Positions 1-8,901 of a stretch of DNA of 57,357 nt are shown here, piece by piece. Origin of the DNA: an uncultured Flavobacteriaceae bacterium (GTDB taxonomy: Bacteria > Bacteroidota > Bacteroidia > Flavobacteriales > Flavobacteriaceae); the NCBI GenBank assembly GCA_913020295.1, contig CAJWAA010000016.1, positions 1 through 57,357 of the forward strand. Direction: 5' to 3'. Position 1 is the stretch's first letter, and each line of letters starts with the position of its first letter. The notes beneath the pieces are model-generated. The model searched no databases. It was not told where the DNA came from and saw only the letters and a program-made list of their open reading frames with translations. The position numbers and the translations under genes were made by a program.

Positions 1-2
1 GC

Positions 3-431
3 GACAGAGACCAGGTAAAAGCAATTGCTTCAGGTCAAGGAGATATTGCCATTGTGAATTCGTATTACATTGGACTTTTACTTTCATCAACAAACGAAGA
101 GGAATTAAATGCTGGTAAATCCGTATCTGTATTTTTTCCAAATCAGGGAAATAACGAAACCGGAAGCCACATTAATATATCTGGTATAGGATTAACAAAG
201 CACTCACCGAATAAAGAAAACTCCCTTAAATTAATTGAGTATTTAACTAGTCAAGAGGCACAAAAATTATACGTAAATACCAGCTTTGAATATCCTGTAA
301 ATCCATTAGTCAAACCACCTAAAATTGTCCAAAATTGGGGGGTGTTTAGAAGAGATTCATTAGATTTGAATCTACTTGGAAAATATAGAGAACAAGCAAT
401 AAAAATTCTTGATAAATCTGGTTGGAAATAA
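3..431 (+). CDS. Iron(III)-type ABC transporter substrate-binding protein, C-terminal part (5' end outside window)
   Basis: The frame is open from base 3 with no start in the window, so this is the last ~142 residues of a periplasmic binding protein. The stretch AIVNSYYIG near the cut and the C-terminal part with SLKLIEYLTSQEAQKLY are typical of the FbpA/FutA ferric-iron binding family, in which a helical C-terminal lobe follows the metal-binding tyrosines; YY is visible at about residues 19-20 of the fragment. The stop overlaps the permease start by 23 bases, and permease and ATPase genes follow, so this is the first visible gene of a complete importer. Ferric iron as substrate is inferred from family resemblance, not proven. 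The gene is strikingly AT-rich, like the next two. Confidence 0.85.
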   Translation, partial: DRDQVKAIASGQGDIAIVNSYYIGLLLSSTNEEELNAGKSVSVFFPNQGNNETGSHINISGIGLTKHSPNKENSLKLIEYLTSQEAQKLYVNTSFEYPVNPLVKPPKIVQNWGVFRRDSLDLNLLGKYREQAIKILDKSGWK

Positions 432-2040
432 TAATTTCTATGTTAAGTATGAGAATAAGCGGTGGATTTTAGTTAGCATACTAATCTCTTTTTTTATTCT
501 ATTACCCATCTTATCAGTTTTTTTTAAAAATTTTTTTCAAGATGGTGAAAACTCCTTTGATTATATATGGAATACTTTAATTCTTGAATATTCCCTGTCC
601 ACTATATATCTAATATTTTTAACCTCCTTTTTTTCATTGATACTTGGAATTTTTCCAGCTTGGTATATTAGTTTGTACAAGTTTCCACTTAGGAACTTTT
701 ACGATATAGTTCTTTTCTTACCGCTTGCTATTCCATCATATATAATGTCATTTACATACAGTGACATTCTAAGCTTTACTGGACCTATTCAGAGTTTTTT
801 GAGAAACAAGCTACCATATATTTACCCTTTTTTCAACAAAGATTATTTACAAATTGAAATTCTTTCAATACTTCTAGGATTTGCATTGTCACCATACGTT
901 TATTCGGTATCGAGGATATCCTTCAGCCTAATCGGTTCTGCATATTTTAATTTATCAAGGAACCTTGGTTTATCCTCATTTAAAATTTTCTACAAAGTAA
1001 TTTTACCTCTTTCTCGTCCGGCTATTTTATCTGGACTTTTTCTAGTAATTATGGAAGTATTAAACGAGTATGGAGCGGTAAAATATTTTGGTGTAAACAC
1101 CTTTACTACAGGAATTTTCAAGGCGTGGTTTTCATTTGGAGATGTTAAAACTTCAATTCAATTAGCATCAATTCTGTTGGTAATAGTTTTTATATTATTA
1201 AGAGTTGAAAAAATTTCAACAAAAAAAACAAAATTTCATTACAAAATAAATGCTAAAAGCAACACCTTAATTGATCTTGATAAAAGAAAATTATTCACCG
1301 CACATACAATATGCATGTTTCCCATTTTATTTGGGTTTTTTGTTCCATTCTTACACATTTTAAACAACTCAATTATGGCAATAAAAACAATAAATATTTC
1401 ACATTTATTTGAGTTGACCTTAAACTCAATCTTAATATCCTTTTTATCCGCTTTTTTAATAGTTTTTTTGGCTACTTTTTTTCAATATTGTGAGAGATTA
1501 TCTAGAAGTAAAGTTGCTGGGTTAATAAATAGTTTAATCTCATTGGGATATGCAATACCAGGTGCTGTTGTTGGGCTCGGTATAATTATCCTTTTCACAT
1601 CAATTAATTATTATTTTGATAGTGTTTATTTGATTGGAACTCTTTTCACTCTTATTTATGCTTTAGTTATAAGGTTTCTAGCTGTAGGTAAATCTCCAAT
1701 TAAATCAAGTCTAGAAAAACATCCAAAATCCTACGATGAGACTGGAAAAATTTTAGGGCTATACTCCTTAGGGCTGTTTCGTAAGGTTTTTTTTCCAATT
1801 AACATAAGTGCAATGATTATTGCGTTTATTATTACTTTCGTTGATTTAATGAAAGAGTTGCCAATTACGCTGATTTTAAGACCTTTTAATTTTGATACAC
1901 TTGCTACACAAACATATGAATTCGCAATCGAAGAAATGCTGGTTAAATCGAGCATTTACTCTTTAGTAATAATATTAATTGGAGCTTCAATGTTAATTAT
2001 CCTAAAAAAATTCATTTACAAATACAACTATGTATCTTGA
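409..2040 (+). CDS. ABC transporter permease, fused double-domain, FbpB/ThiP-like
   Basis: Inner membrane permease of 543 residues with about twelve hydrophobic segments in two homologous halves, the usual length of FbpB/ThiP-type fused permeases. Each half has an EAA-like cytoplasmic loop for docking the ATPase: the first follows ILPLSRPAILSG (around residues 195-215), the second is near KVFFPINISAM and LMKELPITL (about residues 460-490). The start is TTG at 409, the only reasonable start after the in-frame stop at 400. It lies inside the end of the binding-protein gene, which implies translational coupling. The ATPase gene overlaps its 3' end by 11 bases. Very AT-rich, with long T runs. The transported ion is inferred to be ferric iron from the binding protein. 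Confidence 0.88.
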   Translation: MINLVGNNNFYVKYENKRWILVSILISFFILLPILSVFFKNFFQDGENSFDYIWNTLILEYSLSTIYLIFLTSFFSLILGIFPAWYISLYKFPLRNFYDIVLFLPLAIPSYIMSFTYSDILSFTGPIQSFLRNKLPYIYPFFNKDYLQIEILSILLGFALSPYVYSVSRISFSLIGSAYFNLSRNLGLSSFKIFYKVILPLSRPAILSGLFLVIMEVLNEYGAVKYFGVNTFTTGIFKAWFSFGDVKTSIQLASILLVIVFILLRVEKISTKKTKFHYKINAKSNTLIDLDKRKLFTAHTICMFPILFGFFVPFLHILNNSIMAIKTINISHLFELTLNSILISFLSAFLIVFLATFFQYCERLSRSKVAGLINSLISLGYAIPGAVVGLGIIILFTSINYYFDSVYLIGTLFTLIYALVIRFLAVGKSPIKSSLEKHPKSYDETGKILGLYSLGLFRKVFFPINISAMIIAFIITFVDLMKELPITLILRPFNFDTLATQTYEFAIEEMLVKSSIYSLVIILIGASMLIILKKFIYKYNYVS

Positions 2041-2992
2041 GGTTAAAGATTTAATTAAATACTACAACCCAAAAAATCAATTAATTAGAAAAATAAATTT
2101 TTCAGTTAATAAAGGAGAAATAGTATCATTTATTGGTGAAAGTGGTTGTGGAAAAACAACTTTTCTAAAATGTTTGTCGGGACTTGAAAAAATTAATGAT
2201 GGACAAATAATTTTAAATAATGAAGTGTTAAATGATAAAGCAACATATGTTAAACCTCAGAAAAGAAAAGTTTCTTATATATTTCAGGATTACCCCTTAT
2301 TCCCTCACCTTAATTTAATAGAAAACATAACATTCAATCTAGACTCAATTTACGAGAAAAATTTATCTTATATGTTAAGTTTAACTAATCTTGAGAATCT
2401 TCAGTTTAGATACCCACACCAGCTATCAGGAGGTGAGCAGCAGAGAGCTTGCATTGCAAGATCGTTAATAAGAGAACCCGACTTATTGTTGATGGATGAA
2501 CCTTTCAGTAACCTAGATAATTCAATTAAAGAATCAATCATTGATGAGATTTATAAGATAATAAGGCACACTAAAACAACAACTATTTTAGTGACTCACG
2601 ATATTAAAGACGCACTAAATATATCTGATCGCATTCTTGTTTTTAAGGCGGGAATAATTCAACAATATGCAGATCCAATTAAATTGTATTGTGAGCCAGC
2701 TAACCGTTATTGTGCAAAAATTCTTGGTGATATAAATCAAATAACTTTTGATCAAGAAGTTAGGTTTATAAGACCCGAAAATTTAAGAGTAGTTGATAAT
2801 TCGGATTACAGCATTTTGGTCGAAAAATGCTATTTTCAGGGAAATATATATAAAATTAAGGGAATACTAGATAATCTTCCATGCCATTTTTTTTCAAAAA
2901 AACCCTATCAAAGAAATATAAAGGTTTGTGTTGATTTTGATGAAAAGGATTTGATTTTTTTTGATTCATTATGTCTATCTTACTTTGAATAA
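2030..2992 (+). CDS. ABC transporter ATP-binding protein, FbpC/PotA-like
   Basis: Energises the preceding permease. The Walker A motif GESGCGKTT is at about residues 36-44, the Q-loop (IFQDYPLFPHL) near 84, the signature LSGGEQQR near 137, Walker B LLLMDEP near 157, and the H-loop in LVTHD near 190. After about residue 235 a short C-terminal regulatory domain (FIRPENLRVV and following) resembles the TOBE-like domain of FbpC/PotA/MalK ATPases. At 320 residues it is slightly shorter than typical FbpC. ATG at 2030 overlaps the permease end, giving a tight three-gene operon. It converges with the DCC gene 44 bases downstream. Confidence 0.9.
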   Translation: MYLEVKDLIKYYNPKNQLIRKINFSVNKGEIVSFIGESGCGKTTFLKCLSGLEKINDGQIILNNEVLNDKATYVKPQKRKVSYIFQDYPLFPHLNLIENITFNLDSIYEKNLSYMLSLTNLENLQFRYPHQLSGGEQQRACIARSLIREPDLLLMDEPFSNLDNSIKESIIDEIYKIIRHTKTTTILVTHDIKDALNISDRILVFKAGIIQQYADPIKLYCEPANRYCAKILGDINQITFDQEVRFIRPENLRVVDNSDYSILVEKCYFQGNIYKIKGILDNLPCHFFSKKPYQRNIKVCVDFDEKDLIFFDSLCLSYFE

Positions 2993-3036
2993 TAATCAAA
3001 ATTTTAAAAATATTCTATTTAAAAATACATTTGATT

Positions 3037-3450
3037 TTAAAGGAACCTTTTTTTTATGCTTTCATTTGGAATCATACAATATTCTTTCTTTCCGAAAAGT
3101 CGATACCTTTTTCTTGAAACAAAATTATACAGGCCATCTCTTAATTTAGGTGGTAATAATTTGATTACTCTCGATAGTAGTCTATTGAATCTACCTATTT
3201 TAAATAAAATGGCTAACACAGCATCTGATTCTTTAAGAAACCTTTTCTCAGTGAAAAAAATAATTGTTTCTAAATCAGACTTGATATTGTTTTCCATTAG
3301 GAAATTTGTGGCAAACTCAGATTGTAGACTTGAAAAATAAAAAACACCATCAGGATCATTTCTTACGACATACTTTACCCAAAAGTTGCATAGATTACAA
3401 ACTCCATCAAAAAAAATGATATTAGATTTATCATTTAAATCACTGATCAT
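3037..3450 (-). CDS. Thiol-disulfide oxidoreductase-like protein, DCC family (DUF393)
   Basis: A 137-residue protein with the family-defining N-terminal motif FFDGVCNLCN at residues 13-22 (D-x-x-C-x-x-C), followed by a conserved SLQSE region near residue 42 and a C-terminal RKRYRLFGKKEYC segment, all hallmarks of the DCC family. Such proteins are predicted thioredoxin-fold oxidoreductases of unknown substrate and are common as single genes in Flavobacteria. No signal peptide, so probably cytoplasmic. It is convergent with the iron transporter operon and divergent from the DUF3050 gene. A short A-rich/T-rich dyad lies at its 3' end, too weak to call a terminator. Confidence 0.85.
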   Translation of the reverse strand: MISDLNDKSNIIFFDGVCNLCNFWVKYVVRNDPDGVFYFSSLQSEFATNFLMENNIKSDLETIIFFTEKRFLKESDAVLAILFKIGRFNRLLSRVIKLLPPKLRDGLYNFVSRKRYRLFGKKEYCMIPNESIKKRFL

Positions 3451-3550
3451 AAATTTTACTTTATTTAGGCTAAAATCTAATATAATGGTATTTAACGTAA
3501 TGAGTGTAAAGATTTATAATTAATTTAGCGTTTGAAAATGAAGCTGATAA

Positions 3551-4330
3551 ATGATTGAAAATTTAAAAACAGAAATCTCAGAATTCAGAGATCAACTTAT
3601 GACTCATCCCATTTACGGGAACATAAACTCAATTTACAATTTGAAACAATTTATGCAATCTCATGTATATGCCGTATGGGATTTCATGTCATTGGTCAAA
3701 AAGTTACAATTGGATTTGACCACCACTTCCCTTCCTTGGCAACCGCCGAAAAATAATTCTGCTGCCAGGCTGATCAATGAAATCGTTTGGGGGGAGGAAA
3801 CTGATTTGGACAAGTATGGAAATTCGGTCAGTCATTTTGAAATGTACCTAAATGCCATGAAACAGATAGATGCCGACACTCGTGACATTGAAAAATTTTT
3901 GTCTCAGCTAAGAGAAGAAAATAATATTTTTGATATTATAGATCAAGCAAGACTGCCTGCCCACGTGGCCGATTTTTTGAATTTCACCTTCCGTATTATT
4001 GAAGAAGGTAAAACCCATAAAATTGCTGCGGTTTTCACTTTTGGAAGAGAGGACTTAATTCCAGACATGTTTATCTCTATGATCAAAAAAATGAATCGAA
4101 AAAACGAGTGCAATTTTGATCAGATCATCTACTATTTTGAGAGACACATAGAGGTAGATGGTGATTCCCATGGCCCTATGGCACTTGATATGATTAAAAA
4201 CCTTTGCGGATCAGACCCCCTTAAATGGGAAGAGGCGATTTCCGCCTCCAAGACTGCCCTCCAAATGCGAATTAATCTTTGGGATGGCATCAATCTTCAA
4301 ATCACCCAAAAAGAGAATGTCTTTACATGA
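3551..4330 (+). CDS. DUF3050 family protein (haem-oxygenase-like fold)
   Basis: A 259-residue soluble protein beginning with a helix and HPIYG motif and then HVYAVWDFMSLVK (about residues 37-49), matching the DUF3050 family. The family is predicted to share the all-helical haem-oxygenase-like fold, in which conserved His and Glu residues can bind metal. Candidate ligands are visible in HVYAVWDF, EIVWGEE and FERHIEVDGDSHG (about residues 196-208). No experimental function is known to me. The stop overlaps the ATG of the M28 peptidase by four bases (ATGA), so the two are translationally coupled. No signal peptide. Confidence 0.85.
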   Translation: MIENLKTEISEFRDQLMTHPIYGNINSIYNLKQFMQSHVYAVWDFMSLVKKLQLDLTTTSLPWQPPKNNSAARLINEIVWGEETDLDKYGNSVSHFEMYLNAMKQIDADTRDIEKFLSQLREENNIFDIIDQARLPAHVADFLNFTFRIIEEGKTHKIAAVFTFGREDLIPDMFISMIKKMNRKNECNFDQIIYYFERHIEVDGDSHGPMALDMIKNLCGSDPLKWEEAISASKTALQMRINLWDGINLQITQKENVFT

Positions 4331-5367
4331 TTCGAATTATATTATTTTTTGTCACTTTCTTCAACACTCTACTTAATGGTCAATATTCTAGTGTGACTGA
4401 TTTTGCCCAATCCATTACTGAGCAGGAGCTAAAGGAGCTTCTCTATGTTTATGCCTCCGATTACTTTAAAGGAAGAAGAACAGGTAGCAAGGGTCAAAAA
4501 ATTGCTGTGGATTTTTTGAGAGATTACTATATGGACTTAAATATCCAAGCGGCTGAGGGGACTAACAACTATTTTCAAGAGATGATTTTGAAAGTTGATG
4601 GTAAAATGGTCTCAACAGAAAATGTAGCCGCTGTAATCAAGGGAAGTGAATTTCCAGATGAATACATCGTTTTAACCTCTCACCTAGATCATATTGGAAT
4701 TGAGGGTGGACAAATTAACAATGGTGCTGATGATGATGGGTCCGGAACTGTATCCATGCTTGAAATAGCAGAGGCATTGCAAATCGCGTCAGAAAACGGT
4801 TATAAACCTAAGAGATCGATAGTTTTTTTACATGTTACAGGCGAAGAAGAAGGCCTTTTAGGTTCAGCATATTATTCCGAAAACCCACTCTACCCCCTAA
4901 AACAAACCATTGTAAACTTAAATATTGACATGATTGGTCGAAATGATTCACTTCACGAAAGTGATGAAGACTATTTATATCTGATTGGATCTGATATACT
5001 CTCTAAGGACCTTCATGATATTTCTATATCGATTAACAAGAAATATTCCAATTTAGACCTGGATTTTCGTTATAATGATCCACTGTTAAAAGTTTATGAA
5101 AGGGGCAGGTATTACGCAAATCGCTATTATTACCGTTCTGACCACTACAATTTTGCAAAAAAAGACATCCCTGTCATCTTCTATTTTAGTGGTACCCACG
5201 AAGACTATCATCTCCCAACTGATACAGTTGAAAAAATTAATTACCCACTGCTAACCAAAAGAGCACGGTTTATTTTTCATACCTTATGGGAACTAGCTAA
5301 TAGAGAAGGTCGTATTAGACTTAACTCAAACAAGAAATACCTCAACATCGATAAAAACGGAAGGTAA
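4327..5367 (+). CDS. Secreted M28-family zinc aminopeptidase
   Basis: A 346-residue protein with a hydrophobic N-terminus (IRIILFFVTFFNTLLNG), read as a signal peptide. The two-zinc site of family M28 is complete: LTSHLDHIG supplies the first His, NNGADDDGSGT the bridging Asp, GEEEGLLGS the catalytic and ligand Glu pair, NLNIDMIGRND an Asp, and RSDHYNF the last His. These match established M28 chemistry (removal of N-terminal amino acids from peptides, usually periplasmic or extracellular). The start was set at the ATG overlapping the DUF3050 stop because the signal peptide begins there; an upstream in-frame start would lack one. Peptide scavenging is inferred. Confidence 0.92.
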   Translation: MIRIILFFVTFFNTLLNGQYSSVTDFAQSITEQELKELLYVYASDYFKGRRTGSKGQKIAVDFLRDYYMDLNIQAAEGTNNYFQEMILKVDGKMVSTENVAAVIKGSEFPDEYIVLTSHLDHIGIEGGQINNGADDDGSGTVSMLEIAEALQIASENGYKPKRSIVFLHVTGEEEGLLGSAYYSENPLYPLKQTIVNLNIDMIGRNDSLHESDEDYLYLIGSDILSKDLHDISISINKKYSNLDLDFRYNDPLLKVYERGRYYANRYYYRSDHYNFAKKDIPVIFYFSGTHEDYHLPTDTVEKINYPLLTKRARFIFHTLWELANREGRIRLNSNKKYLNIDKNGR

Positions 5368-5471
5368 CTTGATTCCACTCTGTTCGCTCTTTTAGTCTTT
5401 AAAATCTATTGAGGATAAACATAGTGTTCCAGTTTTTTGTAACGATCAATAGGTGTATTGTAAGATTGTTA

Positions 5472-5479
5472 TAATTTTG
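5472..5479 (+). promoter_or_regulatory. Candidate -7 promoter element (TAATTTTG)
   Basis: Exact match to the Bacteroidota TAnnTTTG -7 pattern, 22 bases upstream of the DUF3078 start codon. A properly spaced -33 TTG is not evident (the TATTG at 5457-5460 is too close), so this is a weak call. Confidence 0.35.
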
Positions 5480-5501
5480 GTATAATAATTTTTGGAACAT
5501 A

Positions 5502-6425
5502 ATGCCGAAAAATATATTATATACTGTTTTATTTTTTTTTGCCCTCCCGTCTAACGCACAGGAAGAAGGTTTTCCACTTGATTCACTCCCATATGATGCG
5601 ATTATTAATTCAACTTTGGGCGGTAAAAGAATGAAATATTTTGGTAAACTAGACTTAACCCTAAGTCAGGCTTATTTTGAAAATTGGGTATCTGGAGGTG
5701 AAAACGCTTTTAATGGAGTCCTACACTTTGATTATAATTTCAATTATTCCAATAGAAAAGGATGGGTTTGGGACAACAATTTGATGATTTCAATAGGAGG
5801 AAACAAAACATCTAGTAGTAAAATCTTAAAAAAAGCTGATGACAGATTTGAAATCAATTCTCAGCTGGGAAAACAAATCAACCAATTTTGGAACTATGCA
5901 GTTTATTTAAATTTTAAATCTCAATTGTTACCAGGTTTCAGATACTACATGGAAGATGGGGTTGAAAAAAAGGATAAATCAACCCGTATATTTTCTCCTA
6001 CCATTATGCAGTTTGGGGTTGGTTGGTATTACAAAAAGAGCAGTAATTCTTGGGTAAACTTATCTCCTTTATCTGCCAGAGGAATTTTCGTTGGTTCAGC
6101 TTATACTCGAGATCTCGAGGTGGGACAAAAATATTTTGGTGTTGAAAAAGGAAAAACTGGCCTAATAAATTTAGGAGGATCTATCAATGGTTTTATTAAG
6201 TTATCTCTGATGGATAATATCACTATTGAAAACAAATTCAATGTTTACGCTAATTACATTGAAAAAATTCAAAATATTGATTTTGAATTCAATGCCATTT
6301 TAAGAATGAAAGTAAACAGGAGAATTTCTTCAAATCTGATAGCTCATTTACTTTATGACGACGACTTGATAGGAAGGTTACAAATTAGAGAATTATTTGG
6401 AGCTGGACTTAGTATTGACCTGTAA
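5502..6425 (+). CDS. DUF3078 outer-membrane-type protein
   Basis: A 307-residue protein with an N-terminal signal peptide ending near SNAQ. The hallmark segment around residues 42-110 (LSQAYFENWVSGGENAFNG, then a run of beta strands with WDNN and NQFWNYAVYLNFKSQ) marks the Bacteroidota DUF3078 family. Alternating hydrophobic/polar strands and a C-terminus ending in IDL suggest an outer membrane beta-barrel. Function unknown. A TAATTTTG sequence at 5472-5479 fits the Bacteroidota -7 element, although no well-spaced -33 TTG is seen. The 3' end overlaps the convergent small secreted-protein gene by 33 bases. Confidence 0.85.
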   Translation: MPKNILYTVLFFFALPSNAQEEGFPLDSLPYDAIINSTLGGKRMKYFGKLDLTLSQAYFENWVSGGENAFNGVLHFDYNFNYSNRKGWVWDNNLMISIGGNKTSSSKILKKADDRFEINSQLGKQINQFWNYAVYLNFKSQLLPGFRYYMEDGVEKKDKSTRIFSPTIMQFGVGWYYKKSSNSWVNLSPLSARGIFVGSAYTRDLEVGQKYFGVEKGKTGLINLGGSINGFIKLSLMDNITIENKFNVYANYIEKIQNIDFEFNAILRMKVNRRISSNLIAHLLYDDDLIGRLQIRELFGAGLSIDL

Positions 6426-6923
6426 GTCCCTTACCATGTCATGAAACCAATTCAATTGGTAATAGCTTAGAAAAATATTATAAATCTCTCCCTGGCCTCT
6501 TGGTTCTAATTCAGCTAAAATATTTTTTTCTTTATGGGTCAATCTCATATAAGGTTTGTTTATTATTTTAGTTAAAGGATTTTCCCAATCAGGCTGAGCA
6601 TAAACCAACTCAAATCCCTGTGATTCAAGATATTTTTTTGAAATTTTAAGTAAATTTTTAGTTTTATTGAGATTGAGATTCGATTTACTCCAAATTGTTA
6701 TGTGAATCAATTCATTTTCTTCAAAAACTAGAGAACCCCTTCTTAGAATGAAAGAATTGGCAGTACCCAAATTAATTGCATTGAATTTTTTTTTATTTTT
6801 CTTAAGCAATGAAAATGCCTCTTTTTTTGACATTTTGTAAGTAAAGTCGTCAAACAATAAAGACTGCGCATTAATCGTTAACACTCCAAAAAAAATCATT
6901 AAAGAGGAGATGGTTTTTTTCAT
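6393..6923 (-). CDS. Small secreted protein of unknown function
   Basis: A 176-residue protein with a clear signal peptide (MKKTISSLMIFFGVLTINAQ) and a Lys-rich mature part; it probably resides in the periplasm or outer envelope. I do not recognise the family. The start was placed at the ATG at 6923 rather than an in-frame TTG just upstream, because the signal peptide begins there. Its last 33 bases overlap the tail of the convergent DUF3078 gene, so the last ~10 codons share sequence on opposite strands. Confidence 0.6.
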   Translation of the reverse strand: MKKTISSLMIFFGVLTINAQSLLFDDFTYKMSKKEAFSLLKKNKKKFNAINLGTANSFILRRGSLVFEENELIHITIWSKSNLNLNKTKNLLKISKKYLESQGFELVYAQPDWENPLTKIINKPYMRLTHKEKNILAELEPRGQGEIYNIFLSYYQLNWFHDMVRDLQVNTKSSSK

Positions 6924-7115
6924 CAAATGACTTACTTTAAATCCATAACGTAAAAATCAGAAACTTCTTATATACTCATTAACATAATAACATATAACTT
7001 AAAAATTGAAATTTGAGATTTTTGATTTCAATAAATAGAATTTTAAGATGGTTAACTACAATGCTCACAGGAAATATTGGTCTAAGTTTGTCTTTTATGA
7101 GAGACTCTTGATAAT

Positions 7116-7147
7116 AAAAAAAGGTTGCACAATGCAACCTTTTTTTT
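7116..7147 (-). terminator. Bidirectional-looking intrinsic terminator downstream of tRNA-His
   Basis: A perfect inverted repeat: an A-run plus GGTTGCA (7116-7129), a 3-base loop, and TGCAACC plus a T-run (7133-7146). Read on the minus strand it directly follows the tRNA-His 3' end and ends in a U tract. The A/T symmetry means it could also work on the plus strand. Confidence 0.8.
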
Positions 7148-7148
7148 G

Positions 7149-7223
7149 GGTGGAAGACCGGTTTCGAACCGGCGACCTCTAGAACCACAATCTAGCGCTC
7201 TAACCAGCTGAGCTACAACCACC
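7149..7223 (-). tRNA. tRNA-His (anticodon GTG)
   Basis: The cloverleaf is readable on the minus strand: acceptor GTGGTTG, D arm GCTC...GAGC, anticodon loop TTGTGGT with anticodon GTG, and T arm GCCGG-TTCGAAA-CCGGT. The extra G at -1 that marks histidine tRNAs is encoded (7223). The 3' arm reads CTTCCAC, so acceptor pairs 5-68 and 6-67 are U-U mismatches. CCA is not encoded. It sits between the bshB1 stop (37 bases) and a strong hairpin terminator. Confidence 0.93.
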
Positions 7224-7260
7224 ATAAACGTGAGCAAATTTAATGACTTTTTAATATAAT

Positions 7261-7980
7261 TTATAGTAAGCTATCAAAATTTTCAACGGCAAGCAACCGT
7301 CTGGAGGTAAAGCCTTCACCTGATTCCTTAAAAATCAATCTACCCATATTTTTGGCACGTGATTCCACACTATCTAAAAAATTAAGACTACTGATTGGGG
7401 TTTGTGGTCCTTTATTGTTTTCACTATAAAATTGAGTTTTATATGCCTTTACAGCCCTCATTTTTTGATCCAAAAAACCTGAAATATTTACAACAAAATC
7501 TGGTACAAGTTCATCCCATTGTATATAGTGAAAAACATGATGGGGTCTATATGCAGCCTGCTTGCTACCCTTACAGTCAATGGTTTCTATGCGTTTCAAT
7601 CCACTTAGAAAACAAGCATGACTTACTAGGTCTGAGGCCTTGGCATGATCTGTATGCCTATCTTTAGTCGCATTACATAAAACTACAACAGGCTTATGTT
7701 TTCTCAACACTTGAATTACTCCCATTTGATGGTTTTTATCATTAATTATAAAAGCATCTTCGAAATTCAAATTGTATCTAAAGCTAACTCCCAAAATCTT
7801 AGAAGCAGCTAAAGATTCCTTGGAACGAATATTAGGGGTTCCTCTAGTGGCCATTTCACCTTCGGTAAGATCAATAATTCCAACTTTTTTCCCTTCAGCA
7901 ACTGCTTTGGCTAAAGTTCCGCCACATCCTAACTCCACATCGTCGGGGTGGGCACCGAAAGCTAAAATGTCTAACTTCAT
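7261..7980 (-). CDS. bshB1: Bacillithiol biosynthesis deacetylase BshB1 (PIG-L family)
   Basis: Hydrolyses the acetyl group of N-acetylglucosaminyl-malate, the second step of bacillithiol synthesis. The 239-residue protein starts MKLDILAFGAHPDDVELGCGG; AHPDDVE gives the zinc-binding His-Asp-Asp triad and DRHTDH (about residue 110) supplies the second catalytic His region. Length and motif order match BshB1 rather than the shorter generic PIG-L proteins. The start is at 7980, since an upstream in-frame extension carries no conserved sequence. It follows gpx by five bases as the last gene of a long minus-strand operon. A bacillithiol-transferase-like YfiT protein is encoded at 27.0 kb. Confidence 0.92.
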   Translation of the reverse strand: MKLDILAFGAHPDDVELGCGGTLAKAVAEGKKVGIIDLTEGEMATRGTPNIRSKESLAASKILGVSFRYNLNFEDAFIINDKNHQMGVIQVLRKHKPVVVLCNATKDRHTDHAKASDLVSHACFLSGLKRIETIDCKGSKQAAYRPHHVFHYIQWDELVPDFVVNISGFLDQKMRAVKAYKTQFYSENNKGPQTPISSLNFLDSVESRAKNMGRLIFKESGEGFTSRRLLAVENFDSLL

Positions 7981-7985
7981 AAATC

Positions 7986-8558
7986 TTAATTGAGGGCCAT
8001 CACACCATTTTCTACCCAATTAATCACCTCCTCACTCAAAGGAGATGTTCGGGGGGTAATAATTCTTTGTAGTTTGCCGTCTTCACCGATTAAGTATTTT
8101 TGAAAATTCCAAGATACCTTTGAGCTTTTGTATCCATTTTTGGGTGCCTGTGTAAGAAATTGATATAAAGGATGCATGTTACTGCCTACGACCTTTATTT
8201 TACTCATAATCGGGAAAGTAACGCCATAATTATTCTCACAAAAAGCAGCGATCTCTTTGTTACTTCCTGGTTCTTGCCATAAGAAATCGTTTGCTGGAAA
8301 ACCAACAACGACAAAACCACAGTCTTTATAACGATCATAAAGTTTCTGTAGTCCTTTGTATTGTCCAGTTAAACCACATTTTGAGGCTGTATTGACAATC
8401 ATGATTTTTTTTCCTCTTAAATTTTCAAAATCAAAAATATTTCCTTTAATGTCCTTGACTTTAAATTGATAAATAGTTTGATTCATAGCATTATAGTTTT
8501 GGCAAATAACAAAATTATTAATTAAAACAATTGAAATAAAAAGGGATAACTTTTTCAT
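7986..8558 (-). CDS. Glutathione-peroxidase-family thiol peroxidase, exported
   Basis: A 190-residue peroxidase of the GPx fold. The peroxidatic cysteine is in NTASKCGLTGQY (about residue 62), where selenocysteine occurs in some animal enzymes; the catalytic Gln and Trp are represented by GFPANDFLWQEPGSN and VSWNFQKYLI. The N-terminus MKKLSLFISIVLINNFVICQ looks like a signal peptide, suggesting a periplasmic enzyme. That start at 8558 is preferred over longer in-frame alternatives for the same reason. Bacterial members usually use thioredoxin; with bshB1 five bases downstream, a link to low-molecular-weight thiols is possible but only inferred. Confidence 0.9.
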   Translation of the reverse strand: MKKLSLFISIVLINNFVICQNYNAMNQTIYQFKVKDIKGNIFDFENLRGKKIMIVNTASKCGLTGQYKGLQKLYDRYKDCGFVVVGFPANDFLWQEPGSNKEIAAFCENNYGVTFPIMSKIKVVGSNMHPLYQFLTQAPKNGYKSSKVSWNFQKYLIGEDGKLQRIITPRTSPLSEEVINWVENGVMALN

Positions 8559-8616
8559 AGCACAAATTTCGGTTTTTATTTTGTTAAAAAAAAATGAAAA
8601 ATCGTTAAACAAAAAA

Positions 8617-8901
8617 TTAATGTATTTCAGCCGATAATTGTGACTCCAAAAGTTTTAGGCAAATCGGTTCCAATTCTTCATAAGAACCTGTTTTTACAAC
8701 ACATTTTCCGGAATAGTGAACAATATAGGCGCATTGTTCAGCTTGTTCGTAAGTATGGTCACAATACGCTACTAGCGTATTAATTACATGATCAAAGGTA
8801 TTGACATCATCATTGTACAAAATTATCTCATGCTCCCTTTTAACCTGAGTAAGAACTTCTAGTTCACTTTCTTTTTCTATTTGAATTTTATTATTACTCA
8901 T
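8617..8901 (-). CDS. clpS: ClpS adaptor for ClpAP/ClpCP protease
   Basis: A 94-residue adaptor that delivers N-end-rule substrates to the Clp ATPase. The core HEIILYNDDVNTFDHVI (about residues 24-40), with its Asn-Asp-Asp substrate-pocket region, is typical, followed by the helix with YEQAEQCAYIVHYSGKC and a C-terminal YEELEPICLKL helix. The N-terminal extension is short, acidic and disordered, as in other ClpS proteins. Its start overlaps the end of prmA by eight bases. Confidence 0.93.
   Translation of the reverse strand: MSNNKIQIEKESELEVLTQVKREHEIILYNDDVNTFDHVINTLVAYCDHTYEQAEQCAYIVHYSGKCVVKTGSYEELEPICLKLLESQLSAEIH

Noticed and set aside
6979-7188. A 69-codon minus-strand frame
   Set aside because: It overlaps the tRNA-His and its terminator and has no protein-like features.
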